From Sphingobacteriaceae bacterium (GTDB lineage Bacteria; Bacteroidota; Bacteroidia; Sphingobacteriales; Sphingobacteriaceae), in assembly GCA_947463785.1 (NCBI GenBank), contig CANHRG010000005.1, positions 58,196 through 122,195 on the forward strand: 64,000 nt of DNA, given 5' to 3'. Made by a program: the position numbers and the translations under genes. Within the stretch, counting starts at the first letter, position 1. The number at the start of each line of letters is the position of its first letter. Shown here piece after piece: positions 1-9,278 of this stretch. A model generated the notes under the pieces. It saw nothing but the letters and a program-made list of their open reading frames with translations, made no database searches and had not been told where the DNA came from.

Positions 1-356
1 TTTACGAGCAAAAAGATCCGCTAATTATTTACAAAATGGAAGCCTTCAATCTCTTTAAAGAGATGCTGGCTACCGTAAATAAAGAAGTGGTTAGCTTCCT
101 GTTCAAAGGTATGATTCCGAGCCAGGAGCCCGGAAATGTACGTGAAGCACGTCCTCAACCTAAACAGGATTTGAGCAAATTGAAAATATCCAAACCTGAA
201 TTGGCCCAGCAAGCAAATGGTTTACCGGTAGACGATACCCGGGAAATCCAAAAAACACAGCCCGTTCGTGTTGACCAAAAGATCGGAAGAAACGATCCTT
301 GTCCATGCGGAAGCGGTAAAAAATACAAAGCCTGCCACGGACAAGGAATGATCTAA
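1..356 (+). CDS. secA: Protein translocase subunit SecA, C-terminal fragment
   Basis: The window opens inside this gene. The reading frame is open from base 3 and stops at 354-356, leaving about 117 residues of the SecA C-terminus. The fragment begins with the end of the helical scaffold region ([18 protein letters not shown]) and continues through a variable linker. It ends in the SEC-C zinc-binding motif [14 protein letters not shown], which in SecA binds zinc and contacts SecB or ribosomes. SecA is the cytoplasmic ATPase that pushes preproteins through SecYEG. The 5' part lies outside the window, so start and promoter cannot be judged. The next gene starts 12 bases downstream, which suggests cotranscription. 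Confidence 0.93.
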   Translation, partial: YEQKDPLIIYKMEAFNLFKEMLATVNKEVVSFLFKGMIPSQEPGNVREARPQPKQDLSKLKISKPELAQQANGLPVDDTREIQKTQPVRVDQKIGRNDPCPCGSGKKYKACHGQGMI

Positions 357-368
357 TTTTTAAAGCCG

Positions 369-1553
369 ATGCTGAAAGAACGTATTCAACAATTAGCGGC
401 CAGCGTGCTGGATGAAACCATCCAAACCCGTAGGCATTTGCACGCTCATCCGGAGCTCTCGTTTCATGAACACGAAACCGTAGCTTTTGTGGCAGCAAAG
501 CTGGATGAATTAGGCATAGCCTATCAACCAATGGCGAATACCGGTTTGGTTGCCCTAATTAAGGGTGATAAACCTTCCGATCAGGTGGTGGCACTGCGTG
601 CCGATATGGATGCGCTTCCCATTGAAGAAGCGAATGAAGTTTCATATAAATCAACAAAACCGGGGGTTATGCATGCTTGTGGGCACGATGCCCACACGGC
701 TTCATTGTTGGGTACAGCCAGTATCTTAAATCAACTGAAATCAGAATTTGGCGGTACCGTTAAATTGATTTTTCAGCCCGCTGAAGAAGTTTTGCCAGGT
801 GGTGCCAGCCTAATGATAAAAGAGGGCGTACTCGAAAATCCGAAACCGCAAGCCATTTTTGGTCAGCACGTAATGCCCTTAATTGATGCAGGCAAAGTAG
901 GTTTTCGTTCTGGAAAATACATGGCTTCTACCGATGAGCTTTACGTAACCGTGAAAGGCAAAGGAGGTCATGGCGCACAGCCGCAACAAAATATTGATCC
1001 GGTACTCATTTCTGCTCACATCTTAGTGGCTTTGCAACAAATTGTGAGTCGTGCAGCCGATCCTAAATTACCATCGGTACTCTCCTTTGGAAAAGTGATT
1101 GCTAACGGAGCAACCAATGTTATTCCGAACGAAGTTAAACTAGAAGGTACTTTCAGAACACTAGATGAGCAATGGAGAGCCGAAGCCCATGTTAAAATGA
1201 AAAAAATGGCTGAGGGTATTGCCGAAAGTATGGGTGGATCTTGTGAATTTGAAATTAGAAAAGGTTATCCTTTTTTAGTAAATGAAGAAAAACTGACCGA
1301 GCAGGCCAAGGCCTATGCCGAAGATTATTTGGGAAAAGAGAATGTGTTGGAATTAGACATTTGGATGGCTGCCGAAGATTTTGCCTACTATTCTCAAGTT
1401 GCCGATGCTTGTTTTTACCGATTAGGAACCCGAAACGAAGCAAAAGGAATTACCTCTTCGGTACATACCCCCAAATTTGATATTGATGAGCAGGCCTTCG
1501 CGATAAGCACCGGATTGATGGCTTACCTTGCGCTGAAACGCTTGGGTAATTAA
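369..1553 (+). CDS. M20-family metal-dependent amidohydrolase (N-acyl amino acid hydrolase type)
   Basis: The product has 394 residues, the usual length for M20D/AmhX-type amidohydrolases, which cleave N-acyl amino acids, hippurate or similar amides using two metal ions. Visible family motifs are HAHPELSFHE near residue 25, LRADMDALPI near 77, the metal-binding MHACGHDAHT (Cys104, His106), FQPAEE, the dimerisation-domain motif GGHGAQP, and AAEDFAYY near the C-terminus. No signal peptide is seen, so it is probably cytoplasmic. It follows secA by 12 bases and precedes a secreted unknown by 15 bases. The exact substrate (acetyl amino acid, hippurate, indole-acetyl amino acid) cannot be told from sequence. 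Confidence 0.9.
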   Translation: MLKERIQQLAASVLDETIQTRRHLHAHPELSFHEHETVAFVAAKLDELGIAYQPMANTGLVALIKGDKPSDQVVALRADMDALPIEEANEVSYKSTKPGVMHACGHDAHTASLLGTASILNQLKSEFGGTVKLIFQPAEEVLPGGASLMIKEGVLENPKPQAIFGQHVMPLIDAGKVGFRSGKYMASTDELYVTVKGKGGHGAQPQQNIDPVLISAHILVALQQIVSRAADPKLPSVLSFGKVIANGATNVIPNEVKLEGTFRTLDEQWRAEAHVKMKKMAEGIAESMGGSCEFEIRKGYPFLVNEEKLTEQAKAYAEDYLGKENVLELDIWMAAEDFAYYSQVADACFYRLGTRNEAKGITSSVHTPKFDIDEQAFAISTGLMAYLALKRLGN

Positions 1554-1568
1554 TCCAAAACCACACCT

Positions 1569-2516
1569 ATGAAAAAACTAATTGCATTCATTGGCCTACT
1601 TCTGGTCGGCTCAACGATTTATGCGCAAAAAATTCCCCGTTTCAATCCCGATACGGTTCTTACAGTTACCATCGATTCAGCGGTAACAATACAGTCGACG
1701 CGATTAACTGCACAATCGTTTATAGATGAAATCCTGAACGATACGAGCTTTTACCAAGCTTTTCGCAACATGAAAAAGTACACGTTTTTAGCGGAGAATC
1801 GGATTTATACTTACGACAAGAAGAACAAACGAGAAGGAAAAATTTACCGTAAAATACGTCACAACAACGATGGTCCCTATAAAATGGAGTTCCTCACCAA
1901 ACAAGACAGCGGTAAGGTGTACAAGCGAAATGGGAAGTACTCTTTGTATACTGTAGAGATGTTCGATTACATTTTCATGAATGCCTACAACTCAGATTTT
2001 GTGCCTTCTGAGTCTTTAACCGGCGGTAAAGGAGAGAGTAACGAATCGTATAAAGACAAACTTAAAACACTTCTTTTTTCTCCCGGAAGGCCAATAAAAG
2101 GCATACCGTTCATTTCGGGTAAAACGGAATTGTTTACGGCCAATATGCGCCAGTACTACGATTACTCTTTTTACAGCGGTACCTATCTGGATTCCATACC
2201 CGTTTATCGCTTTAAGGTAAGCATGAAGCCCGATTTATCCAACTGGACCAAAGATGGGTTAATGATCAAAGAGTTAACCACCATTTTTGATAAGCGTAAT
2301 TTCCAGATCTTGGGTCGTTATGTGGATATGAAGTACGACAATCTACTTTTTAGCTTTGATGTCCAGATGAATATCGAGTTGGGTTATTTCGACCAAAATG
2401 AAGTATTACTCCCTACCAAAATTTCTTATCAGGGTAATTGGGACATTCCGTTGAAACGCGAAGAACGAGCCAGTTTTTTGATTTTGCACAAAGGCTACCG
2501 GTTGGGTAAAGATTAA
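1569..2516 (+). CDS. Secreted protein of unknown function
   Basis: I do not recognise a named family. The 315-residue product starts with a clear type I signal peptide (MKKLIAFIGLLLVGSTIYAQ, cleavage after YAQ), so it should be periplasmic or outer-membrane associated. The mature part is rich in Tyr, Lys and Asp and reads like an alternating beta-strand protein (for example YDNLLFSFDVQMNIELGYF). It contains no Cys, so it is not a lipoprotein and has no disulfides. It lies 15 bases after the amidohydrolase and 56 bases before dnaG, all on the same strand. Its role cannot be inferred beyond envelope localisation. Confidence 0.75.
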   Translation: MKKLIAFIGLLLVGSTIYAQKIPRFNPDTVLTVTIDSAVTIQSTRLTAQSFIDEILNDTSFYQAFRNMKKYTFLAENRIYTYDKKNKREGKIYRKIRHNNDGPYKMEFLTKQDSGKVYKRNGKYSLYTVEMFDYIFMNAYNSDFVPSESLTGGKGESNESYKDKLKTLLFSPGRPIKGIPFISGKTELFTANMRQYYDYSFYSGTYLDSIPVYRFKVSMKPDLSNWTKDGLMIKELTTIFDKRNFQILGRYVDMKYDNLLFSFDVQMNIELGYFDQNEVLLPTKISYQGNWDIPLKREERASFLILHKGYRLGKD

Positions 2517-2572
2517 AACTTCCCGATTCATCTAAATTTTACATAAATTTAAATTCCTGATTTAGATTTGTT

Positions 2573-4489
2573 TTGATCCCACAAGTAACCGTCGATAAGA
2601 TTCTGGAAGCTTCCCGCATTGAGGAAGTAGTGGGCGATTTTGTGCACCTTAAAAAACGGGGAACCAGTCTCATCGGCCTCTGTCCGTTTCACAACGAGAA
2701 AACACCTTCATTTAACGTTTCTGTTGCCAAGGGTATTTACAAATGTTTCGGCTGTGGCAAGGGCGGCGATTCAGTGCGTTTCGTAATGGATCATGAAAAA
2801 TACTCCTATCCGGAAGCGCTCAAATACCTGGCAAATAAATACAATATTGAGGTTGAGGAAACTGTTTTCACGCCCGAAGACCAGGAAAAGAACGATCGCA
2901 GGGAAAGCTTATTTATCGTTTCGGCCTGGGCTGCCAAATTTTTCCAGCAACAATTGTGGGAAACCGAAGCGGGGCAGAGCATTGGCCTGAGCTATTTCAA
3001 AGAGCGGGGCTACCGCGAAGACATAATTAAAAAATTTGAATTGGGCTATTCGCCCGAGGAGTGGGATGCGCTAATTCAGCAAGCCAAATCTGAAGGTTAT
3101 AAAGAAGAGTTTTTAGAAGCTACCGGACTTTCGGTTAAGAACGAAAGTGGCAAAACCTACGATCGTTTTCGTGGCAGGGTCATGTTCCCCATTCACAATT
3201 TAACCGGTCGGGTAATTGGTTTTGGTGGACGTACGCTGAAAACCGATAAAAACGTTCCGAAATACGTCAACTCCCCCGAAAGCGAAATCTACCATAAATC
3301 CAATGTGCTGTACGGTTTATCGCAAGCCAAAAAAGCCATCCGCGATGAAGACAATTGCTTTTTGGTAGAGGGTTATGCCGATGTACTTTCTGTGCACCAG
3401 GCAGGCATTGAGAACGTAGTGGCCTCATCAGGGACCTCTTTAACCACCGAACAGATTCGCTTAATTAGCCGATTTAGCAGTAACGTAACTATTTTATACG
3501 ATGGCGATGCCGCCGGTATCAAAGCTTCTTTGCGTGGATTAGACATGATTTTGGAGGAAGGACTGAATGTAAAAGTCGTTCTTTTCCCTGATGGTCACGA
3601 TCCGGATTCGTATGCGCAGCAGGTAGGAAGTGCAGCTTTTAAAATCTATATCGACGAACATAAACGAGACTTTATCCTTTATAAAACGGCTATTTTATTG
3701 AAAGATGCCGGCACAGATCCCTTGAAAAGGGCCGGTGTAATTCGCGAAGTGGTGGAGAGTATTGCCAAGATTCCGGATAGCATCAAGGCCTCTGTTTTTT
3801 TACGGGAATGTAGCTCTTTATTGCAAATTGAGGAACGGGTATTGATTACCGAACTCAATAAAATCAAACAACAAAAACAGAAAAAGCAGCCCATACCTGA
3901 GCCTATTCAAACGCTGGAAGAAATTGCCAATGCCGACCCGGAATTAAGCACACTTTCGGGTACAGATGAAAGTCAGGAAAAAGAGATTGTACGTTTACTC
4001 CTCAATTACGGCCACGAACTGGTGCACTGGGATGGCATTACCGACACGTACATTGCTCCCTACGTAATTGGCAATTTGAGTGATGTGGAATTTGAACATC
4101 CGGAATGCCGGAAAGTTATTGATGAATATAAGTCACAATTATCGCTAGGCAAACTGCCCAAAGAGCAAGATTTCATTAAACACGCCGACATTAAAGTTGC
4201 CGACTTGGCCATTGCCTTGGTTTCGTCTCCGTATTCACTGAGTGAGAATTGGCATGCCAAACGAAAAATTTACGTTCGCCACGAGTCTGAAAATTTGAGA
4301 GCGACGGTTCTAGGCGGCATATTTCATTTGAAGAAACGCAAGGTGGACCGCATACTTAAAACAATTCGCGAAGAAATTCAGCATGAAAATGATACGGCTA
4401 ATCAGGCTATTTTAATGAAAAAATACATGCAAGTTAAGGAGGTGGAGAAGGGAATTTCTAGCTATTTGGGATCGGTAATATCCAAATAA
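2573..4489 (+). CDS. dnaG: DNA primase DnaG
   Basis: DnaG synthesises RNA primers at the replication fork. The N-terminal CHC2 zinc finger is intact (Cys37, His40, Cys58, Cys61 in CPFHNEKTPSF and KCFGCGKGGD). It is followed by the catalytic core and a TOPRIM domain containing VEGYADVLS and LYDGDAAGIKA (about residues 265-340), then a C-terminal helicase-binding region. The length of 638 residues fits the family. The start is a TTG codon: the protein begins IPQVTVDKILEASRIEEVVGDFV as DnaG should, and no in-frame ATG lies upstream close by. The stop overlaps the next gene's ATG by one base (TAATG). Confidence 0.96.
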   Translation: MIPQVTVDKILEASRIEEVVGDFVHLKKRGTSLIGLCPFHNEKTPSFNVSVAKGIYKCFGCGKGGDSVRFVMDHEKYSYPEALKYLANKYNIEVEETVFTPEDQEKNDRRESLFIVSAWAAKFFQQQLWETEAGQSIGLSYFKERGYREDIIKKFELGYSPEEWDALIQQAKSEGYKEEFLEATGLSVKNESGKTYDRFRGRVMFPIHNLTGRVIGFGGRTLKTDKNVPKYVNSPESEIYHKSNVLYGLSQAKKAIRDEDNCFLVEGYADVLSVHQAGIENVVASSGTSLTTEQIRLISRFSSNVTILYDGDAAGIKASLRGLDMILEEGLNVKVVLFPDGHDPDSYAQQVGSAAFKIYIDEHKRDFILYKTAILLKDAGTDPLKRAGVIREVVESIAKIPDSIKASVFLRECSSLLQIEERVLITELNKIKQQKQKKQPIPEPIQTLEEIANADPELSTLSGTDESQEKEIVRLLLNYGHELVHWDGITDTYIAPYVIGNLSDVEFEHPECRKVIDEYKSQLSLGKLPKEQDFIKHADIKVADLAIALVSSPYSLSENWHAKRKIYVRHESENLRATVLGGIFHLKKRKVDRILKTIREEIQHENDTANQAILMKKYMQVKEVEKGISSYLGSVISK

Positions 4490-4857
4490 TGTCTTCGCAT
4501 CTAGAGATTGGCAAACGCGGTGAGCAATTGGCTAAGGCCTTTTTCTTAAAACAGTATTACGAAATTTTAGAAGAAAACTGGACGAGCGGAAAATCTGAAG
4601 TAGATTTGATTGTTTATCAAGATCAGGTTTTGATTTTTGTGGAAGTAAAAACAAGAACTGGAATTGGATTTGGGCAGCCAGAAGATTTTGTGGATGCAGC
4701 CAAACAACAACAGCTACAACATGCCGCCGAAGAATACATTCGCTTAATGGATCATCAGGGTGAAGTGAGGTTTGACGTTATTGCCGTTCTCATCGACGCC
4801 TCTGGTACTGCCGAACTAAAACATATCCCGGATGCTTTTTGGCCCGGACAAGATTAA
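4489..4857 (+). CDS. YraN/UPF0102 family putative endonuclease
   Basis: The 122-residue product matches the small restriction-endonuclease-fold family UPF0102 (YraN). The active-site-like residues are visible: Glu12, Glu37-Val-Asp39 in SEVDLIVYQD, and Glu52-Val-Lys54 in FVEVKTR, followed by GQPEDFVDAAKQQ. Family members are thought to be nucleases linked to DNA recombination or uptake, but the physiological role is poorly defined. The gene is translationally coupled to dnaG through a TAATG overlap, which suits a nucleic-acid role. The following lipoprotein gene starts five bases after its stop. Confidence 0.88.
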   Translation: MSSHLEIGKRGEQLAKAFFLKQYYEILEENWTSGKSEVDLIVYQDQVLIFVEVKTRTGIGFGQPEDFVDAAKQQQLQHAAEEYIRLMDHQGEVRFDVIAVLIDASGTAELKHIPDAFWPGQD

Positions 4858-4861
4858 AACA

Positions 4862-5902
4862 ATGAAAACAAGGATTTTAAACTGGATTTTTTGGGCTTGT
4901 TTGCTGACCCTTACGGCTTGCCAAAGTGCTAAAACAGCTAGCAGTATTTATTTTCTCAGTCCAGAATCGGGCACGGAAATATATTCGAATACGGAAATCC
5001 CCTTAAAAATTCAGTTCCTGGAGGGACAAACGGCTGATTCAATTGTGTATTTTATTGACGGACAACGTTTTGCTGCAGTTAAAGACACACAAAGTGTGAA
5101 ATTAGATACCAAAGCGATGAAAATGGGGAACCGCTTAATTGCTGCAAAAGTTTATCGGGGTGCCGAAGCTCAGGAAATTACCACTAGCATATTGGTTAAA
5201 CCTGCTAAAGCCCCACAAAAGCTAACTTATAAAGTAGAAGCTACGTTGCCGCACGATACCAGCTCTTATACGCAAGGGCTTGAATTTCATGACGGTATTT
5301 TTTACGAAAGTGACGGCGAATACGGTGGTTCGAGTTTGCGTAAAGTAGATCCTCAGTCGGGGAAGGTGCTGAAAAGAATAGATATCAGCAGCGATAAATT
5401 TGCTGAAGGTTTAACCGTACTTGGCGATAAAGTGATTCAGCTTACCTGGCAAGAAAATATGGGCTTGGTATATGATAAGTCTAGCTTTAAACTTCTGAGT
5501 ACATTCCCATATCAAAACAGCCGCGTAGGCTGGGGCTTATGCAATGATGGCCAGAAAATCTATAAGTCTGATGGCAGTAACATGATCTATATCCTAAATT
5601 CTAAAACCTATCAGGAAGAAGGGTTTATAGAAGTATACGATAGCAATGGCCCGGTTGATCAGCTAAATGAATTGGAATACATCGACGGAAAAATTTATGC
5701 CAATATTTATCAATCCAGAAGGGTAGTTAGTATAGATCCGAAGACAGGTGCAGTTGCCGCTGAGATTGATTTTTCAGGACTAAGCGTGAGCAATGCCAAT
5801 GCAGATGTTTTGAATGGAATTGCTCAAGATGCAGCCACCAGACGCATCTGGGTAACCGGTAAAAAGTGGAATAAACTCTTTCAGATTAAAGTTTTGAACT
5901 AA
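4862..5902 (+). CDS. Glutaminyl-peptide cyclotransferase (glutamine cyclotransferase family) lipoprotein
   Basis: This 346-residue protein belongs to the plant/bacterial-type glutamine cyclotransferase family (five-bladed beta-propeller), which forms N-terminal pyroglutamate on peptides. The start was set at ATG 4862, because the peptide then begins with a lipoprotein signal ending in the lipobox LTAC, so it should be lipid-anchored. Residues about 30-115 form an Ig-like domain. The propeller follows with the family words SYTQGLEF, ESDGEYGGSSLR, AEGLT, LTWQE, LNELEYIDGKIYANI and DVLNGIA. It is the last gene of the forward run from secA. Its stop faces the next gene with only two bases between them. 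Confidence 0.88.
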   Translation: MKTRILNWIFWACLLTLTACQSAKTASSIYFLSPESGTEIYSNTEIPLKIQFLEGQTADSIVYFIDGQRFAAVKDTQSVKLDTKAMKMGNRLIAAKVYRGAEAQEITTSILVKPAKAPQKLTYKVEATLPHDTSSYTQGLEFHDGIFYESDGEYGGSSLRKVDPQSGKVLKRIDISSDKFAEGLTVLGDKVIQLTWQENMGLVYDKSSFKLLSTFPYQNSRVGWGLCNDGQKIYKSDGSNMIYILNSKTYQEEGFIEVYDSNGPVDQLNELEYIDGKIYANIYQSRRVVSIDPKTGAVAAEIDFSGLSVSNANADVLNGIAQDAATRRIWVTGKKWNKLFQIKVLN

Positions 5903-5904
5903 AA

Positions 5905-6450
5905 CTATTTCTCAGGTATCGAATCGATGTAGCCATAGAAACTGATGCCCTGTCGATACAAATCTCGGACATACAATGTTGCATAACCGTTTTCGCTGAT
6001 TTCTAATAGCATCCGGTAATTCTCCCGTATATCCTGAGTGTTAAGTTGAATTCGCCAAGCACCCTTTTTTCTTGCTTCAGACTTGTAGGTAAATTTTTTG
6101 GAATTGAAACTGATTCCATTTTCATTCAGATCATTAATTCCACTGATATTTCGACCATAAATGGGTGTAAATGTGCGTCCAAAATAAGGTAAGTGAGCAA
6201 GCAAACTATCCGGTGAAACTTGAACATCGTACATCATCCCATCAAGTTGCATGACATTGTTCCCAAAAGCTCCCAATTGATTCAAAACTTGATTCAGTGT
6301 CGCATCGGCCAAAGGTATTGCTCTCGTAGCATGAAAAGCAAATTTTTTCGAAGCCAACAAATCGGGCAGTTCTGCTTTGCTTACTTGGCCAAAACTTGGT
6401 TTGCCTAGCATCAATAGGCAACTTATAGTAAATAATGCTATCGTTTTCAT
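5905..6450 (-). CDS. DUF4251-like secreted protein
   Basis: With the start at the ATG read from 6450, the 181-residue product has a signal peptide (MKTIALFTISCLLMLGKPSFGQ). An upstream in-frame start would add 41 residues that do not look like a leader. The mature protein resembles the Bacteroidota DUF4251 family: an opening helix with KFAFHATRAIPL, a short strand region and a compact beta domain ending YATLYVRDLYRQGISFYGYI. These are small periplasmic proteins without a known biochemical role. It faces the cyclotransferase gene tail to tail, and a 229-base divergent spacer separates it from the FISUMP gene. The family call rests on recognition by eye. Confidence 0.7.
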   Translation of the reverse strand: MKTIALFTISCLLMLGKPSFGQVSKAELPDLLASKKFAFHATRAIPLADATLNQVLNQLGAFGNNVMQLDGMMYDVQVSPDSLLAHLPYFGRTFTPIYGRNISGINDLNENGISFNSKKFTYKSEARKKGAWRIQLNTQDIRENYRMLLEISENGYATLYVRDLYRQGISFYGYIDSIPEK

Positions 6451-6679
6451 GGCAGTTTCTTTTCTGTCTACTAAAATTACAATCAAGGCATTAAAAACCG
6501 GTGTTATTTCTGCTTTTATGACTTTGCAAAGAAGATGTAGTTGTAATAGGTGCTGCTTAAAGATGACTAGCAACCTTAAACTTAGGTAATGTATTCAGCC
6601 ATACAAGTTTTGTCATAACTGCACAGTTCATCAAACAATTATCCCCCAATATTGTAATTAGTTGTTAAAATACTTTCTT

Positions 6680-7408
6680 ATGAAAAATTTAAATTTTTTA
6701 GGCATTATCACAGTCATGTTGGCTTTGATAAGCAGTTCTTGCAAGAAGGATAAAGCTCCTAATCAACTAATCGATATAGAACGCAATGTGTATAAAACCG
6801 TTCAAATAGGCAATCAGGTGTGGATGGCAGAAAATCTGAAAACCACCAAGCTGAATGATGGTACTCCCATAGCTTTTGTGACAGATCCTACAACATGGGC
6901 GGATGTTAATTTAAAAGTCCCAATGGCATGCTATTACGACAACGATGAGAACAATTTGAATAAGTACGGCCTATTGTACAATTGGTATGCGGTTGGTACA
7001 GGTAAACTGGCTCCTAAAGGTTGGCATGTGGCTTCGGATGCTGATTGGGAAAAATTAAGAGACTACTTGATAGCAAATGGCTATAATTACGATGGTACCA
7101 ATTTTGAAAATAAGATTGGTAAATCTTTAGCGGCCACATCGGGATGGACTGCTAGTCAACTAATGGGTGTTGTTGGAAATAATCAGCTTATCAACAATAA
7201 AAGTGGCTTTAATGGGCTTCCTGCAGGTGCTAGATCGGATAGTAATGGTAGATTTCTTGATTTAGGATTCAATGCTTATTGGTGGTCATTAACAGAAAAA
7301 GATGCATTTTATAGTAATCATTGGGGGATATACAGCGATTACTCTAATTTGTTAACGTATGATATTAGTAAGGGGCTAGGTATCTCCGTTCGTTGTGTAA
7401 AGGATTAA
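6680..7408 (+). CDS. FISUMP-domain lipoprotein (Fibrobacter succinogenes major paralogous domain)
   Basis: The start is the ATG at 6680, which gives a lipoprotein signal (MKNLNFLGIITVMLALISSSC, lipid on the Cys of SSSC). The remaining roughly 220 residues are one FISUMP domain (TIGR02145 type). Its hallmark words are visible: YKTVQIGNQVWMAENLKTT, NKYGLLYNWYAV, APKGWHVASDADWEKL, SGFNGLPAGARS, YWWSLTE and ISVRCVKD. Such domains are common in Bacteroidota surface lipoproteins and are distantly related to C-type-lectin/FGE-like folds. No catalytic function is established. The gene stands alone, read away from the DUF4251 gene and ending in a strong hairpin shared with pgi. Confidence 0.87.
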   Translation: MKNLNFLGIITVMLALISSSCKKDKAPNQLIDIERNVYKTVQIGNQVWMAENLKTTKLNDGTPIAFVTDPTTWADVNLKVPMACYYDNDENNLNKYGLLYNWYAVGTGKLAPKGWHVASDADWEKLRDYLIANGYNYDGTNFENKIGKSLAATSGWTASQLMGVVGNNQLINNKSGFNGLPAGARSDSNGRFLDLGFNAYWWSLTEKDAFYSNHWGIYSDYSNLLTYDISKGLGISVRCVKD

Positions 7409-7440
7409 ACAAAAGGCCTTCAACTGAAGGCCCTTTGTTT
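7409..7440. terminator. Bidirectional intrinsic terminator between FISUMP gene and pgi
   Basis: A perfect stem GGCCTTC (7415-7421) / GAAGGCC (7426-7432) with loop AACT is flanked by an A-rich left side and a T-rich right side. It can therefore terminate transcripts from both convergent genes. It sits directly after the FISUMP stop and touches the pgi stop codon. Confidence 0.85.
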
Positions 7441-9088
7441 ATTTCCAAACCTTGTATTGATTAATCAGCCCGTTGGTAGACGAATCGTGGGATTTGATGG
7501 GAGCATTATTTTCCAATTCAGGTAGGATTTGGTTTGCCAATTGCTTGCCGAGCTCAACACCCCACTGATCGTAACTAAATACGTTCCAGATTACGCCTTG
7601 TACAAAAATTTTATGTTCATACATCGCGATAAGCGAACCTAAAACTCTTGGCGTGATCTTTTTAGTTAAAATCGAATTACTGGGTCTATTTCCGCTAAAG
7701 ATTTTAAACGGAGTCAATTTTTCGATTTCTGCTTCCGATTTTCCTGCTGCTTTTAATTCAGCGATTACTTCTTCACGGGTTTTACCGTTCATTAAAGCTT
7801 CGGTTTGTGCAAAGAAATTGGATAGCAATAATTGGTGATGCTGACCGATAGGGTTGTGGCTTTGTGCAGGTGCAATGAAATCACAAGGAATTAGTTTAGT
7901 ACCCTGATGAATCAATTGGTAGAAGGCATGCTGCCCATTTGTTCCGGGTTCGCCCCAAATAATTGGTCCGGTTTGGTACGGGATTGCATCGCCATTGCGA
8001 TCTACTTGCTTGCCATTACTTTCCATATCGCCTTGTTGGAAATAAGCGGCAAAACGATGTAAGTATTGGTCGTAAGGCAAAATAGCCTGGCTTTCGGCAC
8101 CAAAGAAATTATTGTACCAAATTCCTAGTAAGGCCAGTATCACCGGTAAATTTTCTTCAACATCGGCGGTACGGAAATGCTGGTCCATGGCATGAGCACC
8201 GTCCAGCAGTTCACGAAAATTTTTGAACCCTATGGCACAGGCAATACTCAAACCAATGGCACTCCAGAGCGAATAGCGGCCACCTACCCAATCCCAAAAC
8301 GCAAACATATTTTGGGTGTCGATGCCGAAATCCTTTACCCCTTTTTCGTTGGTTGAGATGGCCACGAAATGTTTGGCTACATCTTCTGCCTTGCCGCCAT
8401 TTTTCAAAAACCAATCGCGGGCTGTGAAGGCATTTGCCATGGTTTCTTGCGTGGTAAAAGTTTTAGAGGCGATCATAAACAGCGTAGTATCCGGATCGAC
8501 CCTTTTTAGGGTTTCGGCAATGTGCGTTCCATCTACGTTAGAAACGAAATGAAGCTGAATATGCGGATGCTGGTACGCTTTAAGCGCTTCGGTAACCATT
8601 ACCGGGCCTAAATCTGATCCGCCAATACCAATGTTAACGATGTGTTTAATGGCCTTACCGGTATAACCTTTCCAAGCGCCTGAATTAACAGCCTCAGAAA
8701 AACTTTCTATTTGTTTCAATACCTTGTGCACTTCGGGTAGGATATCCTGTCCGTTTACGTTTATGCCCGAAGTGTTGGGATTGCGTAAAGCAGTGTGCAA
8801 TACCGCACGGTTCTCGGTCTCATTAATCGCCTGACCGGTAAACATCGCTTCAATTGCGTCTTTCAATCCGCATTCTTGGGCCAATTCAAGGAGTAAAGCC
8901 CGGGTTTCGGTTGTGATTCTGTTTTTAGAGTAGTCGAGTAAAATATCTTCAAAACGCAATGAAAATTGGTCGAAACGAGCAGGATCTTGTTTAAATAAGT
9001 CGCGGAGATGTAGGCCCTGAACTTCAGAGAAATGCTTTTGCAATTTTTGATAAGCTGCGGTTTGATCAAATTTTACTCGTGCTAACAT
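7439..9088 (-). CDS. pgi: Glucose-6-phosphate isomerase
   Basis: Pgi interconverts glucose-6-phosphate and fructose-6-phosphate in the cytoplasm. With the start at the ATG read from 9088 the protein has 549 residues, the normal length for the long bacterial/eukaryotic-type Pgi. The longer open frame upstream encodes non-conserved sequence and overlaps a promoter-like region. Family signatures are present: [80 protein letters not shown] and the C-terminal [26 protein letters not shown] -7-like TATCTTCG lies about 20 bases upstream of the start on the minus strand. The 3' end abuts the shared terminator. Confidence 0.97.
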   Translation of the reverse strand: MLARVKFDQTAAYQKLQKHFSEVQGLHLRDLFKQDPARFDQFSLRFEDILLDYSKNRITTETRALLLELAQECGLKDAIEAMFTGQAINETENRAVLHTALRNPNTSGINVNGQDILPEVHKVLKQIESFSEAVNSGAWKGYTGKAIKHIVNIGIGGSDLGPVMVTEALKAYQHPHIQLHFVSNVDGTHIAETLKRVDPDTTLFMIASKTFTTQETMANAFTARDWFLKNGGKAEDVAKHFVAISTNEKGVKDFGIDTQNMFAFWDWVGGRYSLWSAIGLSIACAIGFKNFRELLDGAHAMDQHFRTADVEENLPVILALLGIWYNNFFGAESQAILPYDQYLHRFAAYFQQGDMESNGKQVDRNGDAIPYQTGPIIWGEPGTNGQHAFYQLIHQGTKLIPCDFIAPAQSHNPIGQHHQLLLSNFFAQTEALMNGKTREEVIAELKAAGKSEAEIEKLTPFKIFSGNRPSNSILTKKITPRVLGSLIAMYEHKIFVQGVIWNVFSYDQWGVELGKQLANQILPELENNAPIKSHDSSTNGLINQYKVWK

Positions 9089-9120
9089 GTAATTTTTCCT
9101 TTTTGACGAAGATACGGAAT

Positions 9121-9225
9121 TGAGTAATGAGTATGGAGTATTAAGTAGTGAGAAATGACGTTCAACACTAAACCCGATTGAAGCGGTTTGCGCCAGAGGC
9201 GCTTTGAGCGGAAAGCGGGGCTGCA
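9121..9225. repeat. Intergenic GAGTA-type short direct repeats and REP-like hairpin
   Basis: Bases 9121-9152 contain imperfect tandem copies of a GAGTA(T/A) word. Directly after them, 9173-9220 form an imperfect palindrome with outer arms CCCG (9173-9176) and CGGG (9216-9219), and an inner perfect stem GCGCC/GGCGC (9190-9194 and 9198-9202) with loop AGA. The shorter flanks GAAGCGG and GAGCGG are near-copies. It looks like a small interspersed intergenic element, but only one copy is seen in this window. Confidence 0.45.
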
Positions 9226-9266
9226 GGGATTTGTTGCAGCTCACAACGGTTTTCAAACATTAATTC

Positions 9267-9274
9267 TATTTTTG
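9267..9274 (+). promoter_or_regulatory. Promoter -7 box of prfB (TATTTTTG)
   Basis: This is a perfect match to the Bacteroidota -7 consensus TAnnTTTG, and it ends four bases before the prfB ATG at 9279. In Bacteroidota the transcription start lies about three to five bases after the final G, so the mRNA is predicted to be leaderless or nearly so. No good -33 TTG is seen. Confidence 0.6.
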
Positions 9275-9278
9275 CAGC

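Noticed and set aside
160..531. Minus-strand open frame of 123 codons across the secA-amidohydrolase junction
   Set aside because: It overlaps two conserved genes on the other strand and has no family features.
2563..2570. TAGATTTG as the dnaG promoter -7 box
   Set aside because: It ends only two bases before the TTG start, so transcription would begin inside the start codon. dnaG also lies in a close same-strand gene run.
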